Source: Terriglobia bacterium
Lineage (GTDB): Bacteria; Acidobacteriota; Terriglobia; Versatilivoradales; Versatilivoraceae
NCBI GenBank assembly: GCA_022452285.1
Contig: JAKUNG010000001.1
Location: 354,750-418,749, forward strand
Direction of reading: 5' to 3'
Length of the DNA: 64,000 nucleotides
Shown here: piece after piece, positions 27,887 through 40,277 of the stretch
How positions within the stretch are numbered: the first letter of the stretch is position 1
Layout: every line of letters begins with the position of its first letter
Made by a program: the position numbers and the translations under genes
Notes under the pieces: generated by a model
The model's database searches: none
Told to the model about the DNA's origin: nothing
Seen by the model: only the letters and a program-made list of their open reading frames with translations

Positions 27887-30352
27887 ATGTTCATAGAAGT
27901 GACCCTACCTCTGCCACTGACTCAAAGTTTTTTCTACATGTGCCCTGAAACTTCATTATCCAAAATACAGCCTGGTCAAAGAGTACTCGTTCCTTTTATT
28001 AATCGAAAATTAACAGCTTATGTCCTAAAAATACACCAAGAGTTACCAAAAGATTTTTCCACAAAAACTAAGCTTAAATCTATCTTAATGGTACTAGATG
28101 AAAAATCTTTAATCCCCAACAACCTCTTCGAATTTGCCTGTTGGGTAGCTACTTACTATTTCGCCTCTCCTGGAGAAGTTTTAAAATCTTGCTTCCCTCC
28201 GAAGATTAATCCAAACATTAGAAGAATCTTTTTTCTCACAGGATCAGGAAGACAACTTCTGAGTAGGAGCAAGAGTATCTCACAGTTAAGCAAAAGGAAA
28301 AGTGAAATCCTAAGCCTGTTGAATGGAACACCAGCCCTTGATCAGAAACAACTCGAAAATCTGGCACATCGTAAGATTCCTACCCGGGAATTACAAGAAC
28401 TGCTAGACCTTGAATACATAAATATCAAATTCAGCTCTACTTCGGAAATTACAAAATCTAAAAAACGATGGTATGTATCTCTACACCCCGACTATAAGAA
28501 TTCACTCGGTAAATTAAAGATTACACATAAGCAAGAATCGTTGATCCAACAACTCGAAAATTCAAAAAATAATAGTATTAGTCTCGTTAATCTAAATAAA
28601 GTCTTATCTTTATCCTCATCATCATTGAAACGTTTAGAGAAAAAAGGCGTTCTTGTCAGAACTCAAAAACAAATAGATCGTAATCCTTTTGATTCATTTG
28701 AAAAAATTAATGATTTTAAAACTCCTTTGTTATCCCAAGAACAGAAAAAAGCTCTCTTATTTCTGACTAGAGCACTAAATTCTCAACGGTTTTCTGCAGT
28801 TCTCCTTCATGGTGTAACTGGAAGTGGAAAAACTGAAGTCTATTTGAGAATAATTGAGGAAACCTTAAAAATAGGTAAAACGGCTTTGGTTTTAATGCCA
28901 GAAATTAGTCTAACCCCAAGAATTGCTCAAGAGTTTGATGCTCGACTTAAAAATCAGATTGCCATGTTACATAGTGGGTTATCAACTGGAGAGCGTTATG
29001 ACGAGTGGTGGAGGATTAAGAATGGAATAGCACAGGTAGTCATAGGAACCCGGTCAGCAGTATTTGCTCCCATACCTAATTTAGGTCTAATCGTTGTTGA
29101 CGAAGAACATGATCCTTCATTTAAACAACAAGAAAGTCCGCGCTATCATGGACGGGATGTTGCACTAGTGTTAGGGAAAAAAACAGAGGCTTTAGTAATT
29201 CTTGGCTCAGCCACACCCTCTATTGAAAGCTTCCATAACGCCAACGTGGGTAAATATGGTTATCTTCGTCTTTCCTCTCGAATTGATTACCGACCTTTAC
29301 CTAAAGTCGAGCTGATAGACATGAGAAAAGAATTCTCCTTAACAAATAATAAATCACCAATTTCTATTCAGTTAAATTCAGCACTTGAGAAGCGACTCAC
29401 TAAAAAAGAACAGTCAATGATTCTTATTAATCGCCGAGGCTACTCTATTTTTCTTCTGTGTAGAAGCTGTGGACAAAATATTCAGTGTCATCAATGCAGT
29501 ATTGCATTAACTTTCCATAAGATTAGAAATGCTTTGGTTTGCCATTACTGTGATTTCTTTCAAGCTATTCCTAAAAGATGTCCTAAGTGTTCAAGCGAAC
29601 ACCTATATTTCATGGGGGAAGGTAGTGAAAAAATAGAAAACCTACTTAAAGAAAAGTTCTCTCAAGCTCATTTGGCTCGGTTAGATAGAGATATCCTTCA
29701 AAAAAAGAACGCACATTACTATGTTTTGAATCAATTTAGACAAGGTAAAATTGACATCCTTACGGGAACTCAGATGATTGCGAAGGGACATGATTTTCCC
29801 AATGTAACTTTAGTGGGGGTAATCTCCTCAGACCACTCACTTTCTTTTCCAGATTTTCGAGCTTCAGAACGGACTTTTCAACTCTTAACTCAAGTTTCAG
29901 GGAGAGCAGGTCGGGGAGAAATACCTGGTGAAGTTCTTATTCAAAGCCACTACCCAGAACACTATTGTTTTGAGTTTATAACTTCTCACAACTATCATGG
30001 ATTTTTTGAAAAGGAGATTCGGTTCAGACGTTTCATGCACTATCCACCATTTACCGTTTTAGCATTGGTTCTGGTTAAGCATAGAAGTGCTAGCATAGCT
30101 TATGAGACTATTACCAATTTTGCTAATTTACTTCAGAAACAAAAAGTTCCGAGTACCGGAATCCGGATTTTGGGACCAACACAATCTCCTCTGGCTAGAA
30201 TTCGCTCAGAACATAGATTTCAAATTCTAATAAAATCAAAAAAACGATCCCAACTTCAAAAAATACTCAAAACATGCCTTCATCAAGCTCAGAATAAGGG
30301 TATAGACATTCGCCAAATTCAAATTGACATGGACCCTGTCAATGTAATGTAG
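27887..30352 (+). CDS. priA: Primosomal protein N' (replication restart helicase)
   Basis: LLHGVTGSGKTEVYLR Walker A, VVDEEHDPSFKQQ, zinc-binding CRSCGQNIQCHQC...CHYC...CPKC, GTQMIAKGHDFPNVTLVGVI. Confidence 0.96.
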   Translation: MFIEVTLPLPLTQSFFYMCPETSLSKIQPGQRVLVPFINRKLTAYVLKIHQELPKDFSTKTKLKSILMVLDEKSLIPNNLFEFACWVATYYFASPGEVLKSCFPPKINPNIRRIFFLTGSGRQLLSRSKSISQLSKRKSEILSLLNGTPALDQKQLENLAHRKIPTRELQELLDLEYINIKFSSTSEITKSKKRWYVSLHPDYKNSLGKLKITHKQESLIQQLENSKNNSISLVNLNKVLSLSSSSLKRLEKKGVLVRTQKQIDRNPFDSFEKINDFKTPLLSQEQKKALLFLTRALNSQRFSAVLLHGVTGSGKTEVYLRIIEETLKIGKTALVLMPEISLTPRIAQEFDARLKNQIAMLHSGLSTGERYDEWWRIKNGIAQVVIGTRSAVFAPIPNLGLIVVDEEHDPSFKQQESPRYHGRDVALVLGKKTEALVILGSATPSIESFHNANVGKYGYLRLSSRIDYRPLPKVELIDMRKEFSLTNNKSPISIQLNSALEKRLTKKEQSMILINRRGYSIFLLCRSCGQNIQCHQCSIALTFHKIRNALVCHYCDFFQAIPKRCPKCSSEHLYFMGEGSEKIENLLKEKFSQAHLARLDRDILQKKNAHYYVLNQFRQGKIDILTGTQMIAKGHDFPNVTLVGVISSDHSLSFPDFRASERTFQLLTQVSGRAGRGEIPGEVLIQSHYPEHYCFEFITSHNYHGFFEKEIRFRRFMHYPPFTVLALVLVKHRSASIAYETITNFANLLQKQKVPSTGIRILGPTQSPLARIRSEHRFQILIKSKKRSQLQKILKTCLHQAQNKGIDIRQIQIDMDPVNVM

Positions 30353-30510
30353 CAAGTAAATCACCATCAACTAGCTTTTAGGAGTTAACGTCTGGGTTGG
30401 AATCGTTATTTCGTTCAATACTTTGGGTTGAGGCACAGTGAAGTTACACTAAACCTGGCCAGTCTATATAGGAAAACCTGGTTAAGTAATACTTTGGATC
30501 ATTAACCAAA

Positions 30511-30777
30511 CTACACTGTCTGTAAACCTTTACCTGGCTTAAACCGAACTGCTTTTCCTGGCGGAATAGAAACTTCCTCCCCAGTCCGAGGGTTTCGACC
30601 AATCCCAGTTTTTCGCGGTTTAATGGTAAAAACTCCAAAACCCCTCAATTCAATTCGTTCATTGGATCTAAGGGCATTTTTCATGGCGTTGAAAACTGAA
30701 TCAACAGCCATTTCAGCTTTAGGTCTAGTAATCCCAGTTTGGTCTACAACGTGGTTAATTATGTCTAATTTTATCAC
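30511..30777 (-). CDS. HU/IHF family DNA-binding protein
   Basis: IELRGFGVFTIKPRKTGIGRNPRTGEEVSIPPGKAVRFKPGKGL. Confidence 0.95.
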   Translation of the reverse strand: MIKLDIINHVVDQTGITRPKAEMAVDSVFNAMKNALRSNERIELRGFGVFTIKPRKTGIGRNPRTGEEVSIPPGKAVRFKPGKGLQTV

Positions 30778-30810
30778 GATTTTTTCTTTCTTAAATTAAT
30801 GTATCAAACG

Positions 30811-30839
30811 AGTTTATTTAATAAGTTTAATGCTGTCAA
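30811..30839 (-). promoter_or_regulatory. Sigma70-like promoter upstream of the HU-family gene
   Basis: Minus strand TTGACA-17 nt-TAAACT, about 35 nt upstream of the start at 30777. Confidence 0.5.
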
Positions 30840-30982
30840 AGATTTTATCTAATTTTTCTCGCTCTACCCATCTCTAACAAATAAGTTTCGAGGTCATTCA
30901 CCTTAAAAAATATTACACAATCTAATAGTACTTTTAGCAACCTATTACTGAAAATACTTTAAACTTGGACCCTAGAGGGGTA

Positions 30983-32212
30983 TTACTCCGCAGATTGTTC
31001 TACTATAACCTTCAAAAAACGATGTTTACCAACTCTTAAAACAGATATGGATGGCTGTGAAAAATCAATCTCTGCTTTTAGATCAGTCACTTTTTGTTTG
31101 TTAATAGTTACTGCTTCTTGAGTAATTAAACGACCTGCTTCAGCGACAGAAGCAGCTAATCCCCACTGGACAATCAATTTTGATAGACGAAGTTTTTGTT
31201 GTGATGTAGTCAGTTTTTTTTCAGGCATACTACTAGGACTTAATCTTTGAACAAAGATACGATTAAACTCTTCCTCTGCCTGTTTAGCAGCTTGTACAGA
31301 ATGAAAATCTCTTACAATCATTTTAGCCAGTTTAGATTTAGCATCTTTAGGATGGAGTTCTCCCCCTTGCACATCTTTTTTGATTTTAAAAATCTCGGTA
31401 GAGGTTAAATTAGTACATAACTCATAATATCGATACATGAGATCATCTGGAATCGACATAACTTTACCAAAAATTTTGGTAGGCGACTCTTGAATTCCTA
31501 TTGAATTCCCCAAAGTTTTGGACATTTTCTTCACACCATCCAACCCCTCTAGAATAGGAAGCATGAAAACTACTTGAGGATCTTGACCATATTCTTTTTG
31601 CAACTCTCTACCCATGAGAAGATTAAACTTTTGATCCGTTCCTCCTAACTCTACATCGGCCTTAAGAATAACCGAGTCGAATCCCTGAATTAAGGGGTAT
31701 AACAGTTCATGAATTGAAATAGGCTGCTTTTTTTTTAATCGCTTTGAAAAATCATCCCGTTCAAGCATACGTGCAACAGTGGAATGGGAACTCAATTCCA
31801 AAAATTCATTACTACTTATTGAGGACATCCAACGACTATTGAATTCAACTGTAGTTTTTTCTGGTCTAAGAATCTTAAAAACTTGATTCTTGTAGGTCTC
31901 AGCATTCTGTAACACTTCTTCTTTACTCAGCTGTTTACGGGTAATGCTTTGACCTGTAGGATCACCAATCAAACCAGTAAAGTCTCCTATTAAAAAAATT
32001 ATAGAATGGCCTAGGTCTTGAAACCGCCGCATTTTCCGTAACATAACTGTATGGCCTAGGTGCAGATCCGGAGCAGTAGGATCAAAACCAGCTTTGATTC
32101 GCAAAGGAACTCCTGTCTCTAGTGAGCGTTTAAGTCGAAAACGGAGGTCCTCTAATCTAATAATCTCAGCAGCTCCTTCACTTAGCAACTTTAGTTGTTC
32201 GTCAACAGTCAA
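30983..32212 (-). CDS. tyrS: Tyrosyl-tRNA synthetase
   Basis: [41 protein letters not shown] (KMSKS); C-terminal S4-like domain. Confidence 0.95.
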   Translation of the reverse strand: MTVDEQLKLLSEGAAEIIRLEDLRFRLKRSLETGVPLRIKAGFDPTAPDLHLGHTVMLRKMRRFQDLGHSIIFLIGDFTGLIGDPTGQSITRKQLSKEEVLQNAETYKNQVFKILRPEKTTVEFNSRWMSSISSNEFLELSSHSTVARMLERDDFSKRLKKKQPISIHELLYPLIQGFDSVILKADVELGGTDQKFNLLMGRELQKEYGQDPQVVFMLPILEGLDGVKKMSKTLGNSIGIQESPTKIFGKVMSIPDDLMYRYYELCTNLTSTEIFKIKKDVQGGELHPKDAKSKLAKMIVRDFHSVQAAKQAEEEFNRIFVQRLSPSSMPEKKLTTSQQKLRLSKLIVQWGLAASVAEAGRLITQEAVTINKQKVTDLKAEIDFSQPSISVLRVGKHRFLKVIVEQSAE

Positions 32213-32224
32213 AAGATTTTCTCC

Positions 32225-32836
32225 TTACTTTTGAGAACTACTCCTAACAACCCTTCCATTCTTTATCCGAATTTTATCTCGTAGTACTAGGTCAATAGCC
32301 TTGACATAAAGCTGATGTTCCTCTGCCAAAATTCGGTTAGACAAAGATTGCTCATCATCAGATTCAAAAACTGGCACCACTGCTTGCAACACAATTGGTC
32401 CTGTATCTATTCCTTCATTCACAAAATGGACCGTACAACCTGAAAATTTAACCCCCTTATCAAGAGCTTGTTTTTGCGAATCAAGTCCAGGAAAAGCAGG
32501 AAGAATAGAAGGATGAATATTGAGAATTTGATTTGGAAATTTGTGAATGAATGAGGGACTTAAAATCTTCATAAATCCTGCTAAGCAAATCAAATCTACC
32601 TTTGAATCTTTAAGAGTTTTTTCCAAAGTCTGCTCAAACTTTTCTTTTCCCAGTTCTTGAGAATTGAGAACGACAGTGTTCAGACCTCTTTGACGAGCTT
32701 TTTCTAATGCAGGTGCAGCGTCTACATTACTCACCACAACTTCAATTCGTGCCAATAGCTTCCCTTCCTTGATTCTATCAGCAATAGCTTCAAAATTTGA
32801 ACCCCTACCGGACAAAAGAACAGCTAAACGCTTCAC
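32225..32836 (-). CDS. purN: Phosphoribosylglycinamide formyltransferase
   Basis: LAVLLSGRGSNFEAI; LAGFMKILSPSFIHKFPNQILNIHPSILPAFPG; GCTVHFVNEGIDTGPIV. Confidence 0.95.
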   Translation of the reverse strand: MKRLAVLLSGRGSNFEAIADRIKEGKLLARIEVVVSNVDAAPALEKARQRGLNTVVLNSQELGKEKFEQTLEKTLKDSKVDLICLAGFMKILSPSFIHKFPNQILNIHPSILPAFPGLDSQKQALDKGVKFSGCTVHFVNEGIDTGPIVLQAVVPVFESDDEQSLSNRILAEEHQLYVKAIDLVLRDKIRIKNGRVVRSSSQK

Positions 32837-32892
32837 AAAAGCATTTCCTTTCTGAAAACTTCATTTAATCTACAAATATCGGTCAATTCACA

Positions 32893-33939
32893 TCAGCGCC
32901 TTGAATAAATAACCTTACGTGAACCCTGACGTATTTCACCTAGGTTATAAACTGTTTCTTTATTTCTTTTAAAATACGCAAGAACCTTGGAAAGTTTTGA
33001 AGGAGTGACTACAACTACCATCCCAATGCCCATATTAAACGTCCGTAGCATTTCATCCTCCTCTATTTGACCTAAGTCCTGAAGAACTTTAAAAATTGGC
33101 AAAACTGGCCAAGTCCCCAGTTTAATATAAGCAGAGCATCCTGTGGGTAAAATGCGTGGGAGATTCTCCGTCAAACCTCCACCTGTAATATGAGCTAGTC
33201 CTTTAATCAATTTTTGATCTACCAGTGGTTTTAACAACGAGAGATAACTGCGATGGGGTGTTAACAAAGTTCTTCCTATAGAATCTTTTAATTCTGGCAA
33301 TTTTGTATCAATCCCATAGCCAGCAACTTCAAAAAGCAATTTTCTTGCGAGAGAATAACCATTCGTGTGTAACCCTGTTGATGAAAGTCCTAAAAGAATC
33401 TGACCAGATCTTATTAGATGACTTTCAAGAAGTTTAGACCGATCTGCTAAACCAACAATGAATCCTGCCAACTCATATTCACCAGCAGAATAAAATCCCG
33501 GCATTTCAGCAGTCTCACCACCTAACAAGACACAGCCTGATTCCTGACAACCAACTGCTAATCCCTGAACGACTTTTGCAATAATCTCAGGATCTAGTTT
33601 GGAAGTAGCAATATAGTCCATAAAAAACAAAGGAATGGCTCCTTGTACCAGAATATCATTGACACAATGAGCAACTAAATCTTTGCCTATGGTATGGTGA
33701 ATTCCAGTTGTAAAAGCAATCTTAAGCTTAGTTCCAACTCCATCAACACTGGATACTAAAATTGGCCTACTGGCTTTTCTTTGCCTAAGTCGAAACAAAC
33801 CCCCGAAATTACCAATCTCGCTGATTACATCACTTGTAAAGGTACGTTGTGCTAATTTTTTAATTCTCTTCTTAGCTGCATTAGCTCGACTAATGTCAAC
33901 CCCAGCATCGTTGTAAGTAAAAGTGGATTTAGTTGTCAT
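32893..33939 (-). CDS. purM: Phosphoribosylformylglycinamidine cyclo-ligase
   Basis: YNDAGVDISRANAAKKRIKKL; VSSVDGVGTKLKIAF; LLGGETAEMPGFY; HITGGGLTENLPR. Confidence 0.96.
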   Translation of the reverse strand: MTTKSTFTYNDAGVDISRANAAKKRIKKLAQRTFTSDVISEIGNFGGLFRLRQRKASRPILVSSVDGVGTKLKIAFTTGIHHTIGKDLVAHCVNDILVQGAIPLFFMDYIATSKLDPEIIAKVVQGLAVGCQESGCVLLGGETAEMPGFYSAGEYELAGFIVGLADRSKLLESHLIRSGQILLGLSSTGLHTNGYSLARKLLFEVAGYGIDTKLPELKDSIGRTLLTPHRSYLSLLKPLVDQKLIKGLAHITGGGLTENLPRILPTGCSAYIKLGTWPVLPIFKVLQDLGQIEEDEMLRTFNMGIGMVVVVTPSKLSKVLAYFKRNKETVYNLGEIRQGSRKVIYSRR

Positions 33940-34008
33940 AAACCAATAAAGCTCCTAACTTCTTAGCAATAGAAGTATCAATTCTTAAGGATTTTTTTCG
34001 GGGAGGGG

Positions 34009-35409
34009 TTAACCCTCATTAACCAAAAGTTTTTCGGGAAACTGCACAGGATAATCACCAGTGTAGCAAGCTGAACAAAATTGTCCTTGACCTTCAGTGA
34101 CTCCACAAGCTCGCAGCATGCCTTCGTGACTTAAATAGCCTAAAGAATCGGCATTAATATACCTGCAAATTTCTTCTACTGTGTGACTAGAAGCTATTAA
34201 CTCTTTTTTTGTGGGAGTATCAACCCCATAAAAACAAGGAGAGATAGTTGGTGGGCAACTTATACGCACATGAACTTCGGTAGCACCAACATCACGCACC
34301 ATTTTTACAATCTTGCGACTTGTAGTGCCCCTAACAAGTGAGTCATCTACCAAAACAACTTTCTTGCCTTTTATTAACTCACCAACAGGATTTAGTTTGA
34401 CCTTAACACCAAAATGTCGAATTGACTGTTCAGGTTCGATAAAAGTTCTCCCGACATAATGATTTCTGATAAGTCCAAATTCAAATTGAATAGAGGACTC
34501 TCGAGAAAACCCAATAGCAGCTGCTACCCCAGAATCAGGCACTGGTACAACAATATCAGCTTCGACTGGCTGCTCCTGAGCAAGGAACTGTCCAAGTAAA
34601 TGTCGACTTTCGTAAACCGAACGGCCTTTGATTTGGCTATCAGGACGAGAAAAATAAACGTGTTCAAAAATACAGAAGCACGGAGATTCTGGTGAAAAAA
34701 TCTTTTGGGATTTTACTCCACTTTCTGAAAAAATCACCATTTCTCCGGGTTCAATTTCTCGTTCGAGCTTAGCCTCAATCAGGTCAAAAGCGCAGGTCTC
34801 AGAAGCTAGTACTGGTGAAGAACCCAGCCAACCAAGGGAGAGTGGTCTGAATCCTCGAGGATCACGTACAGCAATCACCTTCTCACGAGTGAGAAACACT
34901 AAAGAATAAGCTCCCGTCACCTGATTAAGAGCCTCAACTATCGCTCCTTCAATTGTTTCTTCTTGAGATCTTGCTATCAAATGAAGAACCACTTCGCTAT
35001 CACTAGTAGACTGAAAAATCGATCCTGCTTTTTCCAATTGTTGTCGAATTTGAGTAGCATTAACTAAATTGCCATTGTGACAAAGTGCTACATCCCCCTG
35101 ACTACAAGAGACAACAATTGGTTGTGCATTCTTTAAAGAACTCTCACCAGCTGTCGAGTAGCGAGTATGACCAATTGCTGTTTTTCCCTTTAAATTTTCC
35201 AGACGTGATTTAGTAAAAATCTCATTTACATGCCCCATCCCTGTTTCACTATGTAGACCGTAACCATCTGAAGAAACAATTCCAGCACTTTCCTGCCCTC
35301 GATGTTGAAGAGCATATAACCCCAAATAAGCAATACGAGATGCCTCCCTATTCCCAAAAATTCCAAAAATTCCACATTCTTCCCGAAATTTGTCAAACAT
35401 CTTCCTCAC
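34009..35409 (-). CDS. purF: Amidophosphoribosyltransferase (Fe-S type)
   Basis: [12 protein letters not shown]-terminal Cys nucleophile; [33 protein letters not shown]-terminal [13 protein letters not shown]. Confidence 0.96.
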   Translation of the reverse strand: MRKMFDKFREECGIFGIFGNREASRIAYLGLYALQHRGQESAGIVSSDGYGLHSETGMGHVNEIFTKSRLENLKGKTAIGHTRYSTAGESSLKNAQPIVVSCSQGDVALCHNGNLVNATQIRQQLEKAGSIFQSTSDSEVVLHLIARSQEETIEGAIVEALNQVTGAYSLVFLTREKVIAVRDPRGFRPLSLGWLGSSPVLASETCAFDLIEAKLEREIEPGEMVIFSESGVKSQKIFSPESPCFCIFEHVYFSRPDSQIKGRSVYESRHLLGQFLAQEQPVEADIVVPVPDSGVAAAIGFSRESSIQFEFGLIRNHYVGRTFIEPEQSIRHFGVKVKLNPVGELIKGKKVVLVDDSLVRGTTSRKIVKMVRDVGATEVHVRISCPPTISPCFYGVDTPTKKELIASSHTVEEICRYINADSLGYLSHEGMLRACGVTEGQGQFCSACYTGDYPVQFPEKLLVNEG

Positions 35410-35445
35410 CTATTGATAGAAGCACATTGTTTTGAAACAAAAGAA

Positions 35446-37731
35446 TTATACTGAAACATCAAATAATTCCTCCAAGCAATTTGTCCAAGCCTTCTTTAAA
35501 GAGTTTATAGAACGTTCTAACACGACAGATTTTCCCTGCTTAATCAATAGTTTGTCTCCAAACACTTCACCAAGCAAGGTAACCTCAACATTTTGAAAAT
35601 CAGCAATCGCCATCAAGTCGGAAACTCGTTGCCGATCAACTGTAACTAGAATGCGTGAAGGATATTCCCCAAATAAACACTCGCCAACATCTAAGGATTC
35701 AGGTAAAGAGATACTAACTCCTAAAGAAGGCCCCTTAGAAGTTGAAAATGCCATTTCTGCAACAGCTACCGCTAGGCCTCCATCGGAACAGTCATGAGCA
35801 GAAATAATGACTCCATCGTCAATTCCCTCTAAACATGTTTTTTGTACACGACTTTCAATAGCGAGATCAATTGGAGGACAGGGCAGATTTTTAACCCAGC
35901 TAGTATAAAGATCAGCGGGAATTCGTTCTCTGAAAGTCAAATGTTTTAAACTAGACCGTAAGGCATTAGAGTAGTCTCCTGAAATCCCCACAATGGGCCC
36001 AAGTAATACCAATTGGTTACCTTCATTAACAAACCAAGAACTTCTTATTTTCGTCAATGGTTCGATCAAACCAACCATCCCAATCACAGGGGTAGGGTAG
36101 ATACCTTCTCCAAGTGTTTCATTGTAAAAACTAACATTGCCCCCAGTAATTGGTGTGCCCATGGCTCTGCAGGCTTCAGCTAAACCATCAATAACCTCAC
36201 TAAATTGCCACATAATCTCGGGTTTCTCTGGATTCCCAAAGTTTAAACAATTAGTAGCAGCCATAGGACGGGCACCACTGCAAACAAGATTACGACAGCT
36301 TTCAGCTACTGCTAACTGAGCACCTCTTCGAGGTGAATTTTCACAGTATCTTCCATTCCCATCTAAAGTCATTGCCAATGCTTTTTCGGTATTCTTAATA
36401 CGAATCACTGCTGCATCTGCACCTGGTTTTTGAATGGTGTTAGTCCTAACCATATGATCGTATTGGTAATAAATCCATTCCTTCGATGCCAAATCGGGAG
36501 AAGCCAAGAAGTGTTCTAAAAGTTCTCCCCAATCCTGATAAAGAGGATCTATATCAGTGGATTCTATACGTTCTGGGATCCTAGATGGCATTGCAATAGG
36601 ACGTTTATAGATTGGAGCATCATCAGTCAAGGCTCGGTTGGGAATTTCAGCCACTGTTTCACCACGATCCAAAATCCTTAAAACTCCATCGTTAGTAACC
36701 TTTCCAATAGTTACAGCATCAATTTCCCATTTCCGAAAAATCCTAAATATGTCTTCTTCTCTTCCTTTTTCAGCAACTAATAACATACGTTCTTGTGATT
36801 CACTAAGCATGATCTCATAAGAGCTCATACCTTCTTCACGCTGAGGAACTTTATAGAGATCTATTTCTATTCCAGTAGAAGCCCGTCCTCCCATCTCACA
36901 AGTTGAGCAGGTCAAGCCAGCAGCGCCCATATCCTGAATTCCTACTACAGCTCCCGTCTTCATAGCTTCCAAACAAGCTTCTAACAATAATTTTTCTAGA
37001 AATGGGTCACCTACCTGAACGTTAGGACGTTTAGCTTCAGATCCTTCATCAAATTCAGCTGAAGCCATTGTAGCCCCATGAATGCCATCTCGTCCCGTCT
37101 TAGAACCGACATAGATTACTGGATTACCAATTCCACTAGCTTTACCGTAAAAAATTTGGTCCTTCTTAAAAATCCCCAAAGCAAACGCATTAACCAATGG
37201 GTTTTGACTATAACAGTCACCAAAATTCACTTCACCTCCAATAGTGGGTACTCCAAAACAGTTGCCATAGCCAGCAATACCAGCTACAACTCCTTCCATG
37301 ATTTGACGGTTTTTCGGATTAGTTAGAGATCCAAATCTGAGAGAATTCATAGCTGCAATGGGACGTGCCCCCATGGTAAAAATATCTCGTAAAATACCCC
37401 CTACCCCAGTGGCAGCACCCTGATATGGCTCTACAAAGCTGGGGTGATTGTGTGATTCGATCTTAAAAGCAACGGCGTAGCCATCTCCAATGTCTATGAT
37501 ACCTGCATTTTCTCCAGGCCCCTGGAGAACAAAGGGACCTTCTGTTGGCAATCTTTTCAGGTGAACTCTGGAACTTTTGTAACTACAATGTTCGCTCCAC
37601 ATTACACTGAAAATACCTAGTTCAGTTAAATTTGGGACACGACCCAAGATCAAAAGAATGCGATCATATTCATCCTTAGTTAGGTTGTGTCGAGATAACA
37701 GCGTCTCTGTTATCGGAAGTTCCTTTGCCAT
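35446..37731 (-). CDS. purL: Phosphoribosylformylglycinamidine synthase subunit PurL
   Basis: [63 protein letters not shown]. Start taken at internal MAKELP (track start 37773). Confidence 0.95.
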   Translation of the reverse strand: MAKELPITETLLSRHNLTKDEYDRILLILGRVPNLTELGIFSVMWSEHCSYKSSRVHLKRLPTEGPFVLQGPGENAGIIDIGDGYAVAFKIESHNHPSFVEPYQGAATGVGGILRDIFTMGARPIAAMNSLRFGSLTNPKNRQIMEGVVAGIAGYGNCFGVPTIGGEVNFGDCYSQNPLVNAFALGIFKKDQIFYGKASGIGNPVIYVGSKTGRDGIHGATMASAEFDEGSEAKRPNVQVGDPFLEKLLLEACLEAMKTGAVVGIQDMGAAGLTCSTCEMGGRASTGIEIDLYKVPQREEGMSSYEIMLSESQERMLLVAEKGREEDIFRIFRKWEIDAVTIGKVTNDGVLRILDRGETVAEIPNRALTDDAPIYKRPIAMPSRIPERIESTDIDPLYQDWGELLEHFLASPDLASKEWIYYQYDHMVRTNTIQKPGADAAVIRIKNTEKALAMTLDGNGRYCENSPRRGAQLAVAESCRNLVCSGARPMAATNCLNFGNPEKPEIMWQFSEVIDGLAEACRAMGTPITGGNVSFYNETLGEGIYPTPVIGMVGLIEPLTKIRSSWFVNEGNQLVLLGPIVGISGDYSNALRSSLKHLTFRERIPADLYTSWVKNLPCPPIDLAIESRVQKTCLEGIDDGVIISAHDCSDGGLAVAVAEMAFSTSKGPSLGVSISLPESLDVGECLFGEYPSRILVTVDRQRVSDLMAIADFQNVEVTLLGEVFGDKLLIKQGKSVVLERSINSLKKAWTNCLEELFDVSV

Positions 37732-37812
37732 ATCGATTCTACAAATTTTTATTTCATCAAACTTAGTAAACAAAATAAAGAGATCATAATGAGTTAGAAC
37801 ATTGAGACATTA

Positions 37813-38517
37813 CTACGGCTTAAGAGGTCTAGATTCAATAATTGACTGAAAAATTACCAATCCATCTCTACTACCTAACAAAGATTCACTCGCTCTTTCA
37901 GGATGAGGCATCATTCCCAAGACATTGCCTTGGAAGTTACAGATGCCCGCTATATTGCTTAGGGCACCGTTAGGATTAGAAGATTCTGTAATTTTTCCAT
38001 TGGTTGCACAGTATCTGAAAACTATCTGATTTCTTTTTTCAAGTTCTTCTAATTCATCTGAAGGAATTATATAATTCCCTTCCATATGCCCAATGGGAAC
38101 CGACAAAACGTCTCCAAACTGTGCTAGATGAGTAAAGGAAGTCTTAACATTATCTATTCGGATTGAAACGTGTCGACAGACATATTTAAGTCTGCGATTT
38201 CTGAGCATGGCCCCCTTTAATAGGCCTGTTTCTAGTAGAATTTGAAATCCATTACAGATACCCAATACCAGTCCTCCTTGACTAGCAAAATTCTTAACAG
38301 ATTCCATCACTGGAGAAAAACGAGCAATTGCTCCTGTACGGAGGTAATCTCCATAAGAAAATCCCCCAGGAACAATGATTGCTTCGCAACCTTTCAAGTC
38401 TCTTGACTGGTGCCAAATAAATTCAACAGGGTGATGCAATACTTTACCAATTAAATGGTAGGCATCATGCTCACAATTACTTCCTGGAAAGACTAAAACC
38501 CCGAATTTCATCTCCAA
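37813..38517 (-). CDS. purQ: Phosphoribosylformylglycinamidine synthase subunit PurQ
   Basis: [62 protein letters not shown]. Confidence 0.96.
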   Translation of the reverse strand: MEMKFGVLVFPGSNCEHDAYHLIGKVLHHPVEFIWHQSRDLKGCEAIIVPGGFSYGDYLRTGAIARFSPVMESVKNFASQGGLVLGICNGFQILLETGLLKGAMLRNRRLKYVCRHVSIRIDNVKTSFTHLAQFGDVLSVPIGHMEGNYIIPSDELEELEKRNQIVFRYCATNGKITESSNPNGALSNIAGICNFQGNVLGMMPHPERASESLLGSRDGLVIFQSIIESRPLKP

Positions 38518-38617
38518 ATTCCCATATAGTGATTAGATACATCACTACTACTCCAGCTACTCAAGATAATGTCGTTCTGTACTTTAAAAAATAGACCGAT
38601 TTTAAAAAGATCAAAGA

Positions 38618-38860
38618 CTAATCGACTTTATAACTGAAATCTTCAATGACCGGATTTGTTAAGACTTTTTTAGCTATTTTCTTAACTGCAACTTCAACTT
38701 CTTCCCGAGAAAGGGTGGGTGCAAAATCTATTTCAAAAAATTTCCCCTGACGAAGCCCTATAACCTCTTTAAAACCAAGGTTATGCAGACTATTATGGAT
38801 GGTCTTACCTTGAGGATCTAAAATGTCTTTTTTTAAACTCACATGGACTTTGGCTTGCAT
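38618..38860 (-). CDS. purS: Phosphoribosylformylglycinamidine synthase subunit PurS
   Basis: KVHVSLKKDILDPQGKTIHNSLHNLGFKEVIGLRQGKFFEI; C-terminal LTNPVIEDFSYKV. Confidence 0.93.
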   Translation of the reverse strand: MQAKVHVSLKKDILDPQGKTIHNSLHNLGFKEVIGLRQGKFFEIDFAPTLSREEVEVAVKKIAKKVLTNPVIEDFSYKVD

Positions 38861-38890
38861 TGAGTAGTTCTATTCCTTTCATTAAACTCT

Positions 38891-40186
38891 TTAAACTCCA
38901 AAAACACGTTTGAATATTGTATCAACATGGCGCAGTTGGTGGTCTAAATCAAAGCTGGTTTCAATCTCAGTTAGAGTCAAATTTTGAGTAATCTCCTTAT
39001 CCTTTAGAACAAGGTTCTTGAACTCCTCTCCCTCGACCCAAACCTGCATAGCATTTCTTTGTACCCACTCATAAGCCTGTTCACGACTAATTCCTTTATG
39101 CGTTAGTTCAAGTAAAAGTTGGCCTGAAAAAATGAGACCTTTCATCAAGTTTAAATTTTCTAACATACGTTCGGGATAAACAAAAAGTCGTTCAATGAGT
39201 TGTGTCGTCTTATTTAAAAGATAATCAACTAGGATTGTAGAATCAGCTAGAATCACGCGTTCAACCGAAGAGTGAGAAATATCTCTTTCGTGCCAGAGTG
39301 TGATATTTTCTAAACCAGCCTGAAGATTGGATCGTACTACCCTAGCAAGACCACAGATTTGTTCACAGGTGACAGGATTTCGTTTATGAGGCATTGCTGA
39401 AGATCCTTTTTGTCCTGTAGCAAAATATTCTTCAACTTCCCGGACTTCAGTACGTTGCAAACCTCGGATCTCTGTCGCAATTTTTTCTAGACTGGCTGCA
39501 ATCAATGCTAATACTGACAAAAATTCACCATGTCGATCACGCTGGACAATCTGTGTTGAAATAGGATCTGCTCGAAGTCCCAATTTTGTACAGACAGATT
39601 CCTCTACCTCAGGATCCAGATGTGCAAAGGTGCCGACAGCTCCTGATAATTTACCAACCTGAATACATTCAACAGCAGCTGATAACCTACGAATATTTCT
39701 ACAAGATTCTTCATACCAGACTGCCATCTTGAGTCCAAATGTGGTCGGTTCTGCATGAACACCATGGGTACGACCTACCATTACTGTGCTTTTAAATTCA
39801 TGTGCACGTTTATGAAGAACAGCTGATAGTGAAGCTAAGTCCTCGGTCAATAAATTAGATGCCTCCTTTAGCTGTAAAGCGAGAGCAGTATCTACCACAT
39901 CAGATGAGGTTAAACCATAATGAATATATCGGGATTCTGGTCCTACAAATTCCGCTACCGATGTTGTAAAAGCAACGACATCGTGTTTGACCTTGCGCTC
40001 AATCTTGTCTATTTGTTCAACATTAAAATCAGCCTTCTCCTTTATCACCTTGGCAGCTGACTGCGGAATAATTCCACGTTCAGCTAAAACATCGACACAA
40101 GCTAGTTCAACCTCTAACCATTTTTGATATTTATTCTCAAGAGACCAAATTTTTCCCATGATGGGTCTAGTGTATCGTTCAATCAA
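38891..40186 (-). CDS. purB: Adenylosuccinate lyase
   Basis: MIERYTRPIMGKIWSLENKYQKWLEVE; HYGLTSSDVVDTALALQ; GQKGSSAMPHKRNPVTCEQI. Confidence 0.96.
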   Translation of the reverse strand: MIERYTRPIMGKIWSLENKYQKWLEVELACVDVLAERGIIPQSAAKVIKEKADFNVEQIDKIERKVKHDVVAFTTSVAEFVGPESRYIHYGLTSSDVVDTALALQLKEASNLLTEDLASLSAVLHKRAHEFKSTVMVGRTHGVHAEPTTFGLKMAVWYEESCRNIRRLSAAVECIQVGKLSGAVGTFAHLDPEVEESVCTKLGLRADPISTQIVQRDRHGEFLSVLALIAASLEKIATEIRGLQRTEVREVEEYFATGQKGSSAMPHKRNPVTCEQICGLARVVRSNLQAGLENITLWHERDISHSSVERVILADSTILVDYLLNKTTQLIERLFVYPERMLENLNLMKGLIFSGQLLLELTHKGISREQAYEWVQRNAMQVWVEGEEFKNLVLKDKEITQNLTLTEIETSFDLDHQLRHVDTIFKRVFGV

Positions 40187-40277
40187 TTAAGTTTATCCTT
40201 TCTAGCTAGTTTTAATATTTAATTCACGCTAACTTAAGTGTCTATCCTGATAAAAAATAAAACACCTTTAAAAAAAC

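Noticed and set aside
30444-30638. 64 aa minus-strand ORF
   Set aside because: Overlaps the HU gene in another frame.
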